Of a DNA stretch of 64,000 bases, positions 29,522-37,780 are shown piece by piece; the stretch's first letter is position 1; each line of letters opens with the position of its first letter. A program made the translations under genes and the position numbers. Below the pieces are notes generated by a model. It had not been told where the DNA came from, ran no database searches, and worked only from the letters and a program-made list of their open reading frames with translations. This DNA is from Succinimonas amylolytica DSM 2873. Its GTDB lineage: Bacteria > Pseudomonadota > Gammaproteobacteria > Enterobacterales > Succinivibrionaceae. The DNA lies in the NCBI RefSeq assembly GCF_000378405.1, contig NZ_KB899639.1:52946-116945 (forward strand), given 5' to 3'.

Positions 29522-30880
29522 ATGATTTTAAAAAGAAAAATCTATGGCAAATTGCTGGACTGGAAACATCAGTGTCAGGGAACCAAAGCGATAATGGTGG
29601 AAGGTGCCAGGCGTATAGGCAAGTCCACGATTGTAGAGGAATTTGCCAGACAGGAATACGAATCCTATATTCTCATAGATTTTGCAAAGAAGGATAAAGC
29701 TGTAGAAGAATACTTTAAGCAGCACCTTAACACGCTCGATGATTTATTCATGCTGCTTAGCACTTATTACGGGGTTAGGCTGGTTCCAGGAAAATCTGTA
29801 CTGATCTTTGACGAGGTGCAGATGTTTCCGCAGGCCAGAGCTGCAATAAAGTATCTTGTTGCAGATGGCAGATACGATTATATAGAAACCGGATCGCTGA
29901 TATCAATCAGAGAAAATGTAAAGGATATTGTAATTCCTTCAGAGGAGCGAAGTATTACAATGTATCCTCTGGATTTTGAGGAATTTGCCTGGGCGCTTGG
30001 AGAAGAACAGCTTGTAAATTATATAAGGAGCTGTTTTGAAAAGCGTGAACCATTGGAAAGAGGAATGCATAATAAGGCGCTGCTGCTTTTTAAGCAGTAT
30101 ATGTTGGTAGGCGGAATGCCCAAACCGGTTATTGTCTACATTGAGAATGGGAAAAACTTCGGTTTGGCGGATGCGGAAAAGCGGGATATTCTGAAGCTGT
30201 ATCGCAATGATATCATGAAGATCCGGTCTCAGTACCGTAGTAAAGTGCTGGCTATTTTTGATCAGATCCCGGGATTGCTGTCACAGCATGAAAAACGTGT
30301 GGTGTTTAAAGATATACAGGAAGGCAGCTATGCGGATCAGTACAGCGATACTTTTTTCTGGCTGGCTGATTCCATGATTTCAAACGAATGTTTTCTGTGC
30401 AACGATCCAAATGTCGGACTTTCGATAAACGAAGAACGGACTTACGTAAAATGTTATATGGGTGATACCGGACTCCTGCTCAGTCACGCTTTTGATGAGA
30501 ATGAACTGCTTGATAGTGAGGTATATGCGCAGATACTTAATGACCGCCTTTCTGTTAATGAGGGGATGCTATACGAGAATGCTATAGCACAGATGCTCGT
30601 GGCTAATGGATACAAATTGTATTTCTATACGCATTACTCAATCGAAAAGCGCCGTAATGATATAGAAATTGATTTTATCATTTCCAATAACAGCAAGCTG
30701 AAATACCGGATGTATCCCATAGAAGTTAAGTCAGGGAACAGATACACTGCAGCTTCATTACTCAGATTTACAGAGAAGTACAAATCAAGAATCGGAGAGA
30801 GCTATATTATCCACCCAAGAAATCTGATAATAAAGGGTAATATAGTGTGTATCCCGGCATATATGACATTCTGTTTATGA
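29522..30880 (+). CDS. AAA ATPase with DUF4143 / PD-(D/E)XK-like C-terminus
   Basis: 452 residues. An N-terminal AAA_14 domain has Walker A GARRIGKST (about residues 27-35) and Walker B VLIFDEVQMF. A DUF4143 domain at the C-terminus ends with a nuclease-like core: EIDFIISNN, then PIEVKSGNRY (the D...E-V-K pattern of PD-(D/E)XK folds). Function unknown; such genes are scattered, mobile and often present in several copies per genome. The ATG at 29522 matches the usual family start (ILKRKIYGKLLDWK); an ATG at 29459 lies inside the third operator half and would add 21 residues. AT-rich relative to neighbours, suggesting transfer. Confidence 0.82.
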   Translation: MILKRKIYGKLLDWKHQCQGTKAIMVEGARRIGKSTIVEEFARQEYESYILIDFAKKDKAVEEYFKQHLNTLDDLFMLLSTYYGVRLVPGKSVLIFDEVQMFPQARAAIKYLVADGRYDYIETGSLISIRENVKDIVIPSEERSITMYPLDFEEFAWALGEEQLVNYIRSCFEKREPLERGMHNKALLLFKQYMLVGGMPKPVIVYIENGKNFGLADAEKRDILKLYRNDIMKIRSQYRSKVLAIFDQIPGLLSQHEKRVVFKDIQEGSYADQYSDTFFWLADSMISNECFLCNDPNVGLSINEERTYVKCYMGDTGLLLSHAFDENELLDSEVYAQILNDRLSVNEGMLYENAIAQMLVANGYKLYFYTHYSIEKRRNDIEIDFIISNNSKLKYRMYPIEVKSGNRYTAASLLRFTEKYKSRIGESYIIHPRNLIIKGNIVCIPAYMTFCL

Positions 30881-31505
30881 TGCTGACTGAAAAGCTGACA
30901 GGATTCTTTTAACTGCTCTTATAAATCTGGCTGTAAGTCCGACAGGCTGAGACGTGCCAGCATTCCCCCGGAACAGATTCAGGGGGCAGATAGCTGTCCA
31001 AAAATTTGCCCAATGTCCGTTACTCTTCTTAATTATTATTTAGCGTTCTTTAGCACAGGTAAAGCGGCTGTTTGGAAGCAATGATAAGGAGATGTGGGAT
31101 ATCTGATATTTCAAATATTGCGAACAGTTCCACCGAGCAAAACATGGACAAACCTGCTGAGGGGGCATAGGGCACTGTTCATGACGCTTAAATGATTACT
31201 ATTGTTCCCCTTATTGCCAGGCATATGCACGCCACGGCTGATTCTGAAATTACCGGAAACAGGGAACGCTGCCGGAGCCTTCTTCTTTTTTGAAACTCTT
31301 CCCAGTGCTTTTTCCCTGAAAATTTTTCCAGTGCCGGTGCTAAATTTTGAACAATATCATAAAACGTGAAAATAATAACAAAGTTTTAACAAGATATTAA
31401 CATATCTTCTATGAAAATATTTTCCCGGAATGTAGAATGATAAGTTAACCGGGATCCTTCCCCATGTTGAATATTCCTTGCCAATTAGCCTAAGAGTTGA
31501 CACCT
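30881..31505. promoter_or_regulatory. intergenic region with repeat copy B and promoter-proximal dyads of the starch gene
   Basis: Contains a CCCCC/GGGGG stem at 30965-30986 and repeat copy B. In the AT-rich 31380-31430 part it has a 7-bp dyad AAGATAT-TAAC-ATATCTT (31391-31408), followed 3 bases later by TGAAAATATTTTCc (31412-31425). The second motif recurs as two tandem dyads upstream of the small-ORF array at 60.1 kb. These look like operators for the giant starch-active gene. I could not fix its -10/-35. Confidence 0.5.
31022..31089 (+). repeat. dispersed intergenic repeat, copy B
   Basis: Second copy of the element described at 19591. It shares CTTCTTAATTATTATTTA, GGTAAAGCGG and GGAAGCAATGAT. 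It lies about 140 bases after the AAA-DUF4143 gene. Confidence 0.75.
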
Positions 31506-34500
31506 ATGAAGAACAAGCCTTCTACTTTTCATCCCCGGGCACTGACCGTTGCCATCGGTCTTGCCATGGCTCTGCCGGGTCTTACCCTGTCGCAGGATGC
31601 CGAGGCCGTGATTGCCGCCACCCATATTTACCACAATCACATGCCTAATTTCTGGCCGTACTATGACACCTCCACCTACAAGTCGGCCGCCGTGGGAAGC
31701 CCGATCCGCTACACCTATGACGGCGGAGCTCTGCTGCTCAAGACCAAAACCCCGGCTGGCTACAAGTATCTCCTGCCTTCGGGGCAGGCGATGCCGCATG
31801 ACAACCTGGAGCAGTACTACATGCGTCCCGCCAAGCAGTATGCCTATAATGACTGGCCGGCTCAGACCGCCCGGGCCAATAACCGCAACCATCCCCAGAG
31901 TCAGACTCACGTAACCATGTCGGCTGCGGTTATCAACAACCTGCAGGATTTCGCCGAGAGGGGCACCTTTCCAAGCTATTTTCAGCCTGGCTGGGCCAAG
32001 TCCTGGAAGGAAACCGTAGGCAGTGTCAAGACCACCAACGGCTTTAACGCCCTGGATCCCATTCACTTCACCGGGCATCATTCCATGGGACCTCTGGTAG
32101 GACCGGATTATTTCCTCAAGGATCTCATCTATCAGAATGTCACTCTGCAGCAGGACTACTTCCTGGGATCCCAGTTTAAGTCCTCCAAGGGCTTCTTCCC
32201 CACGGAGCTCGGATTTTCTGAAAGACTGATTCCGACTCTTAAGAAGCTGGGTATCGAATGGTCTGTAATGGGCAACAACCATTTCTCCCGGGCTCTCAGA
32301 GACTATCCGTACAATCATGCCAATCCGGCGTATGACACCCTGGTTTCCCCGCCCAACCGTGCCGACCTCCAGAATGTTTACGAAAAGGGAGCCTGGGAGC
32401 ATGTGGGAATGGCTCACGAGCAGCAGAATATTCTCAATAAGTTCCCGTTCTGTGCTATTCCGCACTGGGTGCAGTACGTAAATCCGGAGACCGGCGAGAT
32501 TTCCCAGATTGCCGGCATTCCGGTGGATCAGAACGGTTCATGGCTGGAAGGCTGGGAGGGCCAGGCCACTGCCTCCAACGAGATTAACCGTCCCAGCTAC
32601 GAGAAGGATGCCGGCGGGAGAACTATGTATTTCGTTATCGCCCATGACGGCGACAACGGCGAGGGGCGTGCCGGTTCCCTGGATACCTGGATGGCCTCCG
32701 GCAGTGAATATTCCGTTCCCGGGGTAGTAGGTATGGGCGTTCAGGAGTATCTCCAGGCCTATCCTATTCCCGAGGATGATGTTCAGCACGTGCAGGACGG
32801 CTCCTGGGTAGATACCCGTGATTCCTCCTCAGACCCGGACTGGTACCACTGGCACATTCCGATGGGGGTCTGGACCAAGGGGCAGCTGGCAGCCTTCAAT
32901 AAGGCCAACGGTACCGAATTCGAGGCGCCGACCAATTTTGCCGGCACTCCGTTCGGTCATGCAGTTTCCCTGGAATACGGCTATCATTATCTGGAAAGAA
33001 ACTTCGCCATTCTGCAGGCTTCTCTCAACTATGCCAAAACCGCCGAGCAGATCTGGCTGGACACCCACCCGAACTACTGGTCTCCGTCCACCGATGCCGA
33101 AAAGCAGGTTACCTATGAGGGAAATCAGCTTAACCCCTACATGATGTCCTACCCGGTAAAGGGTGATGAAGCCAATGATTACAAGGGCGGCGCCAACCCT
33201 GCCGAGCTGGCCTGGTACTTCCTGATTTCCTCCATCGATTCCGGATTCGGCTACTATGACGAAAATACCGATGACAATGTCAAGCCGTCTCTGGGCTTCA
33301 ATCAGTCGCTGTTCTTCTCCGAGCCTTACGTTTCCAGGAATCTGGCCAAGGACAGGACCGGTCCTTCCATGTGGTGGGTGCAGCGCTATCCGACCAACCC
33401 GGGTTCCGCCAATGCCGGCAAGGCTGAAGGCTGGACTCCGGCCTATGCCGACAACACCTGGGCCGTCTATACCTATGCCTATGATGTCAGCGGCATTAAA
33501 GATGTGAAGGTCTATGTCCGCGCCCATAAGGACAAGAGAATGTCTCCTACCGACATTGCTCCCCGGGTATACAATCCGAAGGCCTTTACCGGTCAGCCCA
33601 ATGTGGACGTTAATCAGGTGGGCGAGTGGAAAGTATACTCCACCAAGAAGCGTGAGCTGACTCCGGTCATGAACGGTGTGGCCTGGCAGGACAACGATGT
33701 TTCCAAGAACTATCAGGTGCTTCCGGCCCAGAAGATCGGCGATACCTACTACGCCTATATCTCTGATTTCCGGGATCAGCTGGTGGATTACTACATGGAG
33801 GCCACTGACAACCTCGGCAACGTAACCCGCAGTGAAATCGGCCATACCTATGTCGGTGCCGGCCGCTACAAGCAGGAGGGCGGTGCCTATATCGAGGATG
33901 TGAACGGCGACATCGAAGGTACCCACATGTTCTTCACTGACGGCAATGTGGTGCTTACTGACAAGGTAACAGTCTATGCCAAGCCGGCTGCCTCCGATAC
34001 CGGTGCCGTATTTATTGACTACAAGGATTCCGGCACCGGGGACTGGAGTTCCGTGTCCATGAGCGACTACAAGGGATCCGGCTACTTCAAGACCACGGTT
34101 TCCTACACCCGTGATGCCGGCTGTGCCAGTATCAGGATTCACAACAGCGGCGAAAACACCTTCTATCCTTCTGCTGACGGCAAGTGTCTTTCCAAGGGCA
34201 CCTATACCATCGCCCAGAACGGTTCGGTAACCGAGGGGGCTCCTACCGACATTCCCAACAATGCCACTATTTACTTCAGGCCTTCAGTTTCTGATCTGAC
34301 CAAGGTGTGCATTCACTATCGCGGCACTCCGGGCACCGAGTCTGACTGGACCAAGGTTCCGGGCGAGGAAATGTCCGATGCCGGAAAGGGCTGGTACAAG
34401 AAGGATCTGAACTTCGGTGCCGACAAGACCGGTATTGAGTTCCTGTTCAACGACTGCGGTAATAGCTGGTACAAGAATTCCAGCGGCGGCAATTTCACCA

Positions 34501-36743
34501 TTACCTCCGTTCAGGATACCTCTGTTGACGGTACCAAGCTTTCTGACGGCATGCCGGAAGAGCTGGATACCAGAAACAAGGCTCCCAAGGCGGTAATTGC
34601 CGGCGGTTCTGCCATTACCATTGCCAAGGGCGCCTCTGCAGTGCTGGACGCCTCCGGTTCCACCGATCCTGATGGCACTATTACTGCCTACAAGTGGAGC
34701 ACCGGTGCAACCACGGCGAAGATCACTGTATCTCCGGAAAAGACCCAGACCTACACTGTTACCGTTACTGACAATAACGGGGCGGTTTCTGCAGCCTCGG
34801 TTACCGTGACCGTGGAATCCTCCGACTGCGTTCCGGTGCCCAATGCCACCGCTCCTATCGTGGCCAAGGTTAACGGGCTGGGGGTTAAGCTCTGGACTGC
34901 GCCCGGCGAAAATGACGGCTGCGGCCATGCGTTTGACTATCAGAACATCAAATGGGATTTTGGTGACGGTGCCAGCGGTACCGGAAATGAGGTAAGTCAT
35001 ACCTACGCCAAGTCCGGCGAGTATGTGGTTACCATGACCAAGAATTCGCCGTCCGGCAATACCATGACCGGTACGCAGAAGATTCAGGTAGCCTCCGCTG
35101 ATGATATTGTTGATGTCAGGGCCGTGATTACCGCTTCGGCCACGGAGATTTCCCAGGGTGAAACCGTAACGCTCAGTGCTGCGGGATCCTCCGGTGCCGG
35201 GCTGACCTACTCCTGGAATACCGGTGAGACCTCTGCCTCCATCAAGGTATCTCCCAAGGCTACCACCACCTACGTACTGACTGTTACCGACCGGGAAGGC
35301 CGGACCGCTCAGGAGGTGGTAACCGTAACGGTACGCGGGGTGGAGAATCATGCTCCGGCTGCAGTAATCGAAAGCTCTGCCAGTGTGATTAAGGCCGGTA
35401 CCGCCGTGGTGCTGGATGCCTCTGCCTCCAGCGATCCTGACGGTGACAGAATCACCTACAAGTGGAGCACCGGCGAAACCACTGCCTCCATCAGGGTAAC
35501 TCCGGAGGAGACTGCCCGCTACTCCGTGGTGGTGACTGATGACAAGGGGGCCTCTGCCAGCGCTTCCGCAGAGGTTACTGTGGTTCCGCCGTCCGAGAAT
35601 CTGCCGCCGGTGGTTTCCGTAACTCCGAAGACTGTTGTTACCAGTGTTAACACTGTTAACGAGTTTGTGGCTGCCGCTTCCGATGATGGCGAGATTGTCA
35701 GGTACTCCTGGATGGTAGACGGGGTGGAAATGGCCTCCGGCAAGGTAACCACCTTCAGGCATGAGTTTACTGCGGCCGGCTCGCACCGGGTAATGGTAGT
35801 GGTCACAGACGATGCAGGGGTGGTTGACTCCGCTGAGGCCACTGTTGAGGTTGGTGCCGCAGGAGAGATCATCGGTGCCGTGGATATCGAAGGGCCTGCC
35901 GAGGCTAATGCTCTGAGCAGAGTAATGTTCTCGGCTGCCAATGCCACGGTTTCCGGAGAGAGCAGCATAAGCAAGTTCGTCTGGGAGGTTGACGGCGAAA
36001 AGCTGGCTGTTAACAATCCGGTGCTGAACTGGACATTTGCCAGGGCCGGCAGCCACCGGGTTTCTGTAACCGTGTATGACGATAGCGGCAGGGCTGTGGC
36101 CAGTGATACCCATTCCGTATACGTAAAGGGCTACTGGAAGGAAGGCGAGGTGCCTGACTTTACCTTCGGCAGCGGCAACGGCGGCAGTCATACCGGGAAG
36201 ATCGGCGTGGTTACTGCTGACAGCGGCAATGTCGAGCCTCTGGAGGTCTTTGTCGGCAAGCTGTTTACCCTGGTTGTCGAAAAGCTTGACATGACCTATC
36301 AGGTGTACCGCAAGACAGACGGTGCAGTTTCCCAGGCCGCCTCGGTGCAGGGAATGGAGGGCTATCAGCTCTGCCGCATCACCGGTAACGGCGTGGTGGA
36401 CTGCAATGCCGCTTCCGGTGATGACTATATCACCGTGAAGAAGGGGGACGAGCTGGCTCTGGACTTTGCTGAATCCGGCGAATACCGGCTTCTGACTGAA
36501 GGAGTTGATGCCACAGCTCAGGAGGCAGGCGTCTTCTCAGGCTACATTCCGCTGACGGTCGCAGCTGCGGATGCCGCCAATCCGGATGATTCCGGCACTG
36601 CCCCGGATTCCGACTGGGAGAGCGGTTCCGACAGTGATTCCGCAGGTTCCGGCGGCAAGAAGGGCGGCGGTGCCATGGATGCGCTTTCTCTCTTCATGCT
36701 GTCTCTGGGAGCTCTGTTCCTGAGAAGAAACAGAAGGAAGTAA
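31506..36743 (+). CDS. giant secreted GH57-like starch-active protein with CBM25, PKD repeats and GlyGly-CTERM
   Basis: 1745 residues. Signal peptide 1-34 (LTVAIGLAMALPGLTLSQDAEA). Residues about 38-620 resemble glycoside hydrolase family 57 (alpha-glucan hydrolases): IYHNHMPNFWPYY is the N-terminal His motif, GFFPTELGF (Glu234) the likely nucleophile region, and VIAHDGDN (Asp381/383) the likely acid region. About 816-1000 hold two starch-binding CBM25-type modules (DKVTVYAKP...; ATIYFRPS...HYRG...WTKVPGEEM). About 1020-1540 hold PKD-type repeats (DASGSTDPDG, DASASSDPDGD). The end is an Asp/Ser tract, KKGGGAMDALSLFMLSLGALFLRRNRRK-like GlyGly-CTERM, cut by rhombosortase. It probably supplies maltodextrins for MalEFGK. 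An upstream TTG at 31497 is the alternative start. Confidence 0.82.
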   Translation: MKNKPSTFHPRALTVAIGLAMALPGLTLSQDAEAVIAATHIYHNHMPNFWPYYDTSTYKSAAVGSPIRYTYDGGALLLKTKTPAGYKYLLPSGQAMPHDNLEQYYMRPAKQYAYNDWPAQTARANNRNHPQSQTHVTMSAAVINNLQDFAERGTFPSYFQPGWAKSWKETVGSVKTTNGFNALDPIHFTGHHSMGPLVGPDYFLKDLIYQNVTLQQDYFLGSQFKSSKGFFPTELGFSERLIPTLKKLGIEWSVMGNNHFSRALRDYPYNHANPAYDTLVSPPNRADLQNVYEKGAWEHVGMAHEQQNILNKFPFCAIPHWVQYVNPETGEISQIAGIPVDQNGSWLEGWEGQATASNEINRPSYEKDAGGRTMYFVIAHDGDNGEGRAGSLDTWMASGSEYSVPGVVGMGVQEYLQAYPIPEDDVQHVQDGSWVDTRDSSSDPDWYHWHIPMGVWTKGQLAAFNKANGTEFEAPTNFAGTPFGHAVSLEYGYHYLERNFAILQASLNYAKTAEQIWLDTHPNYWSPSTDAEKQVTYEGNQLNPYMMSYPVKGDEANDYKGGANPAELAWYFLISSIDSGFGYYDENTDDNVKPSLGFNQSLFFSEPYVSRNLAKDRTGPSMWWVQRYPTNPGSANAGKAEGWTPAYADNTWAVYTYAYDVSGIKDVKVYVRAHKDKRMSPTDIAPRVYNPKAFTGQPNVDVNQVGEWKVYSTKKRELTPVMNGVAWQDNDVSKNYQVLPAQKIGDTYYAYISDFRDQLVDYYMEATDNLGNVTRSEIGHTYVGAGRYKQEGGAYIEDVNGDIEGTHMFFTDGNVVLTDKVTVYAKPAASDTGAVFIDYKDSGTGDWSSVSMSDYKGSGYFKTTVSYTRDAGCASIRIHNSGENTFYPSADGKCLSKGTYTIAQNGSVTEGAPTDIPNNATIYFRPSVSDLTKVCIHYRGTPGTESDWTKVPGEEMSDAGKGWYKKDLNFGADKTGIEFLFNDCGNSWYKNSSGGNFTITSVQDTSVDGTKLSDGMPEELDTRNKAPKAVIAGGSAITIAKGASAVLDASGSTDPDGTITAYKWSTGATTAKITVSPEKTQTYTVTVTDNNGAVSAASVTVTVESSDCVPVPNATAPIVAKVNGLGVKLWTAPGENDGCGHAFDYQNIKWDFGDGASGTGNEVSHTYAKSGEYVVTMTKNSPSGNTMTGTQKIQVASADDIVDVRAVITASATEISQGETVTLSAAGSSGAGLTYSWNTGETSASIKVSPKATTTYVLTVTDREGRTAQEVVTVTVRGVENHAPAAVIESSASVIKAGTAVVLDASASSDPDGDRITYKWSTGETTASIRVTPEETARYSVVVTDDKGASASASAEVTVVPPSENLPPVVSVTPKTVVTSVNTVNEFVAAASDDGEIVRYSWMVDGVEMASGKVTTFRHEFTAAGSHRVMVVVTDDAGVVDSAEATVEVGAAGEIIGAVDIEGPAEANALSRVMFSAANATVSGESSISKFVWEVDGEKLAVNNPVLNWTFARAGSHRVSVTVYDDSGRAVASDTHSVYVKGYWKEGEVPDFTFGSGNGGSHTGKIGVVTADSGNVEPLEVFVGKLFTLVVEKLDMTYQVYRKTDGAVSQAASVQGMEGYQLCRITGNGVVDCNAASGDDYITVKKGDELALDFAESGEYRLLTEGVDATAQEAGVFSGYIPLTVAAADAANPDDSGTAPDSDWESGSDSDSAGSGGKKGGGAMDALSLFMLSLGALFLRRNRRK

Positions 36744-36772
36744 GAGCCGGATAGCGCTTTATAAATAGCAAT

Positions 36773-36802
36773 GGCCGCGGGATGGTGTTCCGCGGCCTTT
36801 TT
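36773..36802 (+). terminator. terminator of the starch gene
   Basis: GGCCGCGG-(9)-CCGCGGCC, a perfect 8-bp stem, then TTTTT. Confidence 0.88.
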
Positions 36803-36871
36803 ATTGGCGGCGCGGGAACGGGAAAATTCATTAAAGTCTCCGGATCTCCCGGTATGGAAAACAGTTCGGTG

Positions 36872-36900
36872 TTGCGCCGCCACCGGTAATTTGCTATATT
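36872..36900 (+). promoter_or_regulatory. extended -10 promoter before the HMA gene
   Basis: TGCTATATT is an extended -10 (TATATT at 36895-36900); TTGCGC at 36872-36877 is a weak -35 with a 17-base spacer. It lies 47 bases before the HMA gene. Confidence 0.5.
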
Positions 36901-36946
36901 CCGAAGGACGTGAGTTTTTTCAGCGGTTAGGAGGCGGTCAGGAATT

Positions 36947-37189
36947 ATGCGTTGCCGTTTCCGGATTGTCGGCATTGACTGTCCTCTCTGTTCGCTGGCT
37001 CTGGCCCGGAGCCTTTCCGGGCTTAAGGAGCTTTCGGCGGTAAAAATGCCGTTTCTGGGAAATACGGTGGACATTGAAACCGGACTTTCTCCGGAGGAAC
37101 TCGGGAAGCTTCTTTCCGGGGTTTCGAAAAGACTGCACGGACAGGTGGAGTTTATCCCGCTGGAACCCGGGGAAGTCCGGCCTGTTTGA
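36947..37189 (+). CDS. small heavy-metal-associated (HMA-like) protein
   Basis: 80 residues. IVGIDCPLCSLALARSLSGL fits the HMA metal-binding loop (G-x-D-C-x-x-C) and the ferredoxin-like fold pattern: strand, loop, helix, VKMPFLGNTVDIET strand, then helix. Such domains carry Cu(I), Zn or Cd in metallochaperones and P-type ATPases. It is preceded by TAGGAGG. It ends 40 bases before the Fur-like gene, so the two are probably one operon. The metal is unknown. Confidence 0.72.
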   Translation: MRCRFRIVGIDCPLCSLALARSLSGLKELSAVKMPFLGNTVDIETGLSPEELGKLLSGVSKRLHGQVEFIPLEPGEVRPV

Positions 37190-37229
37190 TGAAAAAGAGT
37201 TTCGGATTCCGCGGCAAGGGGAGGCGGCT

Positions 37230-37694
37230 ATGACAGATTCAGCAGAATTGCACAATGAACAGTTTCAGGTAAAGGAAGCCAAGTCCCGGTGTCTGGAAAA
37301 ACTGAAGGAAGCCGGGGTCCGCATGTCCCGGCAGCGCCAGGAGCTGGTGAATCTCCTGTTTTCCGGCAGCTTCTCCTGTGTCAAGGAGCTTTACTACGAG
37401 GCCCGGGAGAAGAATCCCGATCTGGGCATCTCCACAGTCTACCGTTTTCTGAATGTGCTGGAGGGGCTCGGGATAATTTCAGGAGGCCATGGCTTTGACA
37501 TCAATGCCTGCCGCAAGTGCAGCTTCCGTCTGGGCTCCGTCAGGGATTCCCGGGGGGTGGATGTCACCGGGTGCGACATTGACCTTCCGGAGCTTCTCCG
37601 CCTCGGTCTGGTGGTCAAGGGCCTTATCCGTTCTGATGAAAAGATCGATGTCACCACCATTGACGATTCGGTGCATATTTCGGTAAAAAAATGA
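37230..37694 (+). CDS. Fur-family-like regulator with degenerate metal site
   Basis: 154 residues. The N-terminal winged helix is Fur-like: AGVRMSRQRQELVNLL, SCVKELYYEAREKNPDLGISTVYRFLNVLEGLGII. After this, Fur proteins carry the HHDHxxC metal/dimer segment; here it reads GFDINACRKC, with one CxxC and no histidines. The second CxxC is absent too. A true Fe/Zn sensor is therefore doubtful. The start is the ATG at 37230 (GGGGAGG upstream). It lies between an HMA protein and iscS, in the position where IscR is found in enteric bacteria. Confidence 0.78.
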   Translation: MTDSAELHNEQFQVKEAKSRCLEKLKEAGVRMSRQRQELVNLLFSGSFSCVKELYYEAREKNPDLGISTVYRFLNVLEGLGIISGGHGFDINACRKCSFRLGSVRDSRGVDVTGCDIDLPELLRLGLVVKGLIRSDEKIDVTTIDDSVHISVKK

Positions 37695-37726
37695 GGCTGC
37701 GGGTATAATGCCCGCAGGGAAAGTGA

Positions 37727-37749
37727 CCGGAATCAGTTTCCGGTTTTTT
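37727..37749 (+). terminator. terminator between the Fur-like gene and iscS
   Basis: CCGGAA-TCAGT-TTCCGG then TTTTTT. Just upstream lies CTGCGGG-TATAATG-CCCGCAG (37697-37717), a perfect 7-bp dyad enclosing a TATAAT. Confidence 0.7.
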
Positions 37750-37780
37750 GTTTTGAGAATCTATAGCAGTCATTAGCCAG

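Noticed and set aside
31497-31505. TTG start giving three more residues for the starch protein
   Set aside because: The ATG at 31506 begins a normal signal peptide with AAGAG upstream; the TTG is less likely.
34284-36191. 635-codon minus-strand frame inside the starch gene
   Set aside because: Antisense shadow produced by the GC-rich repetitive PKD region; the plus-strand frame has clear domains.
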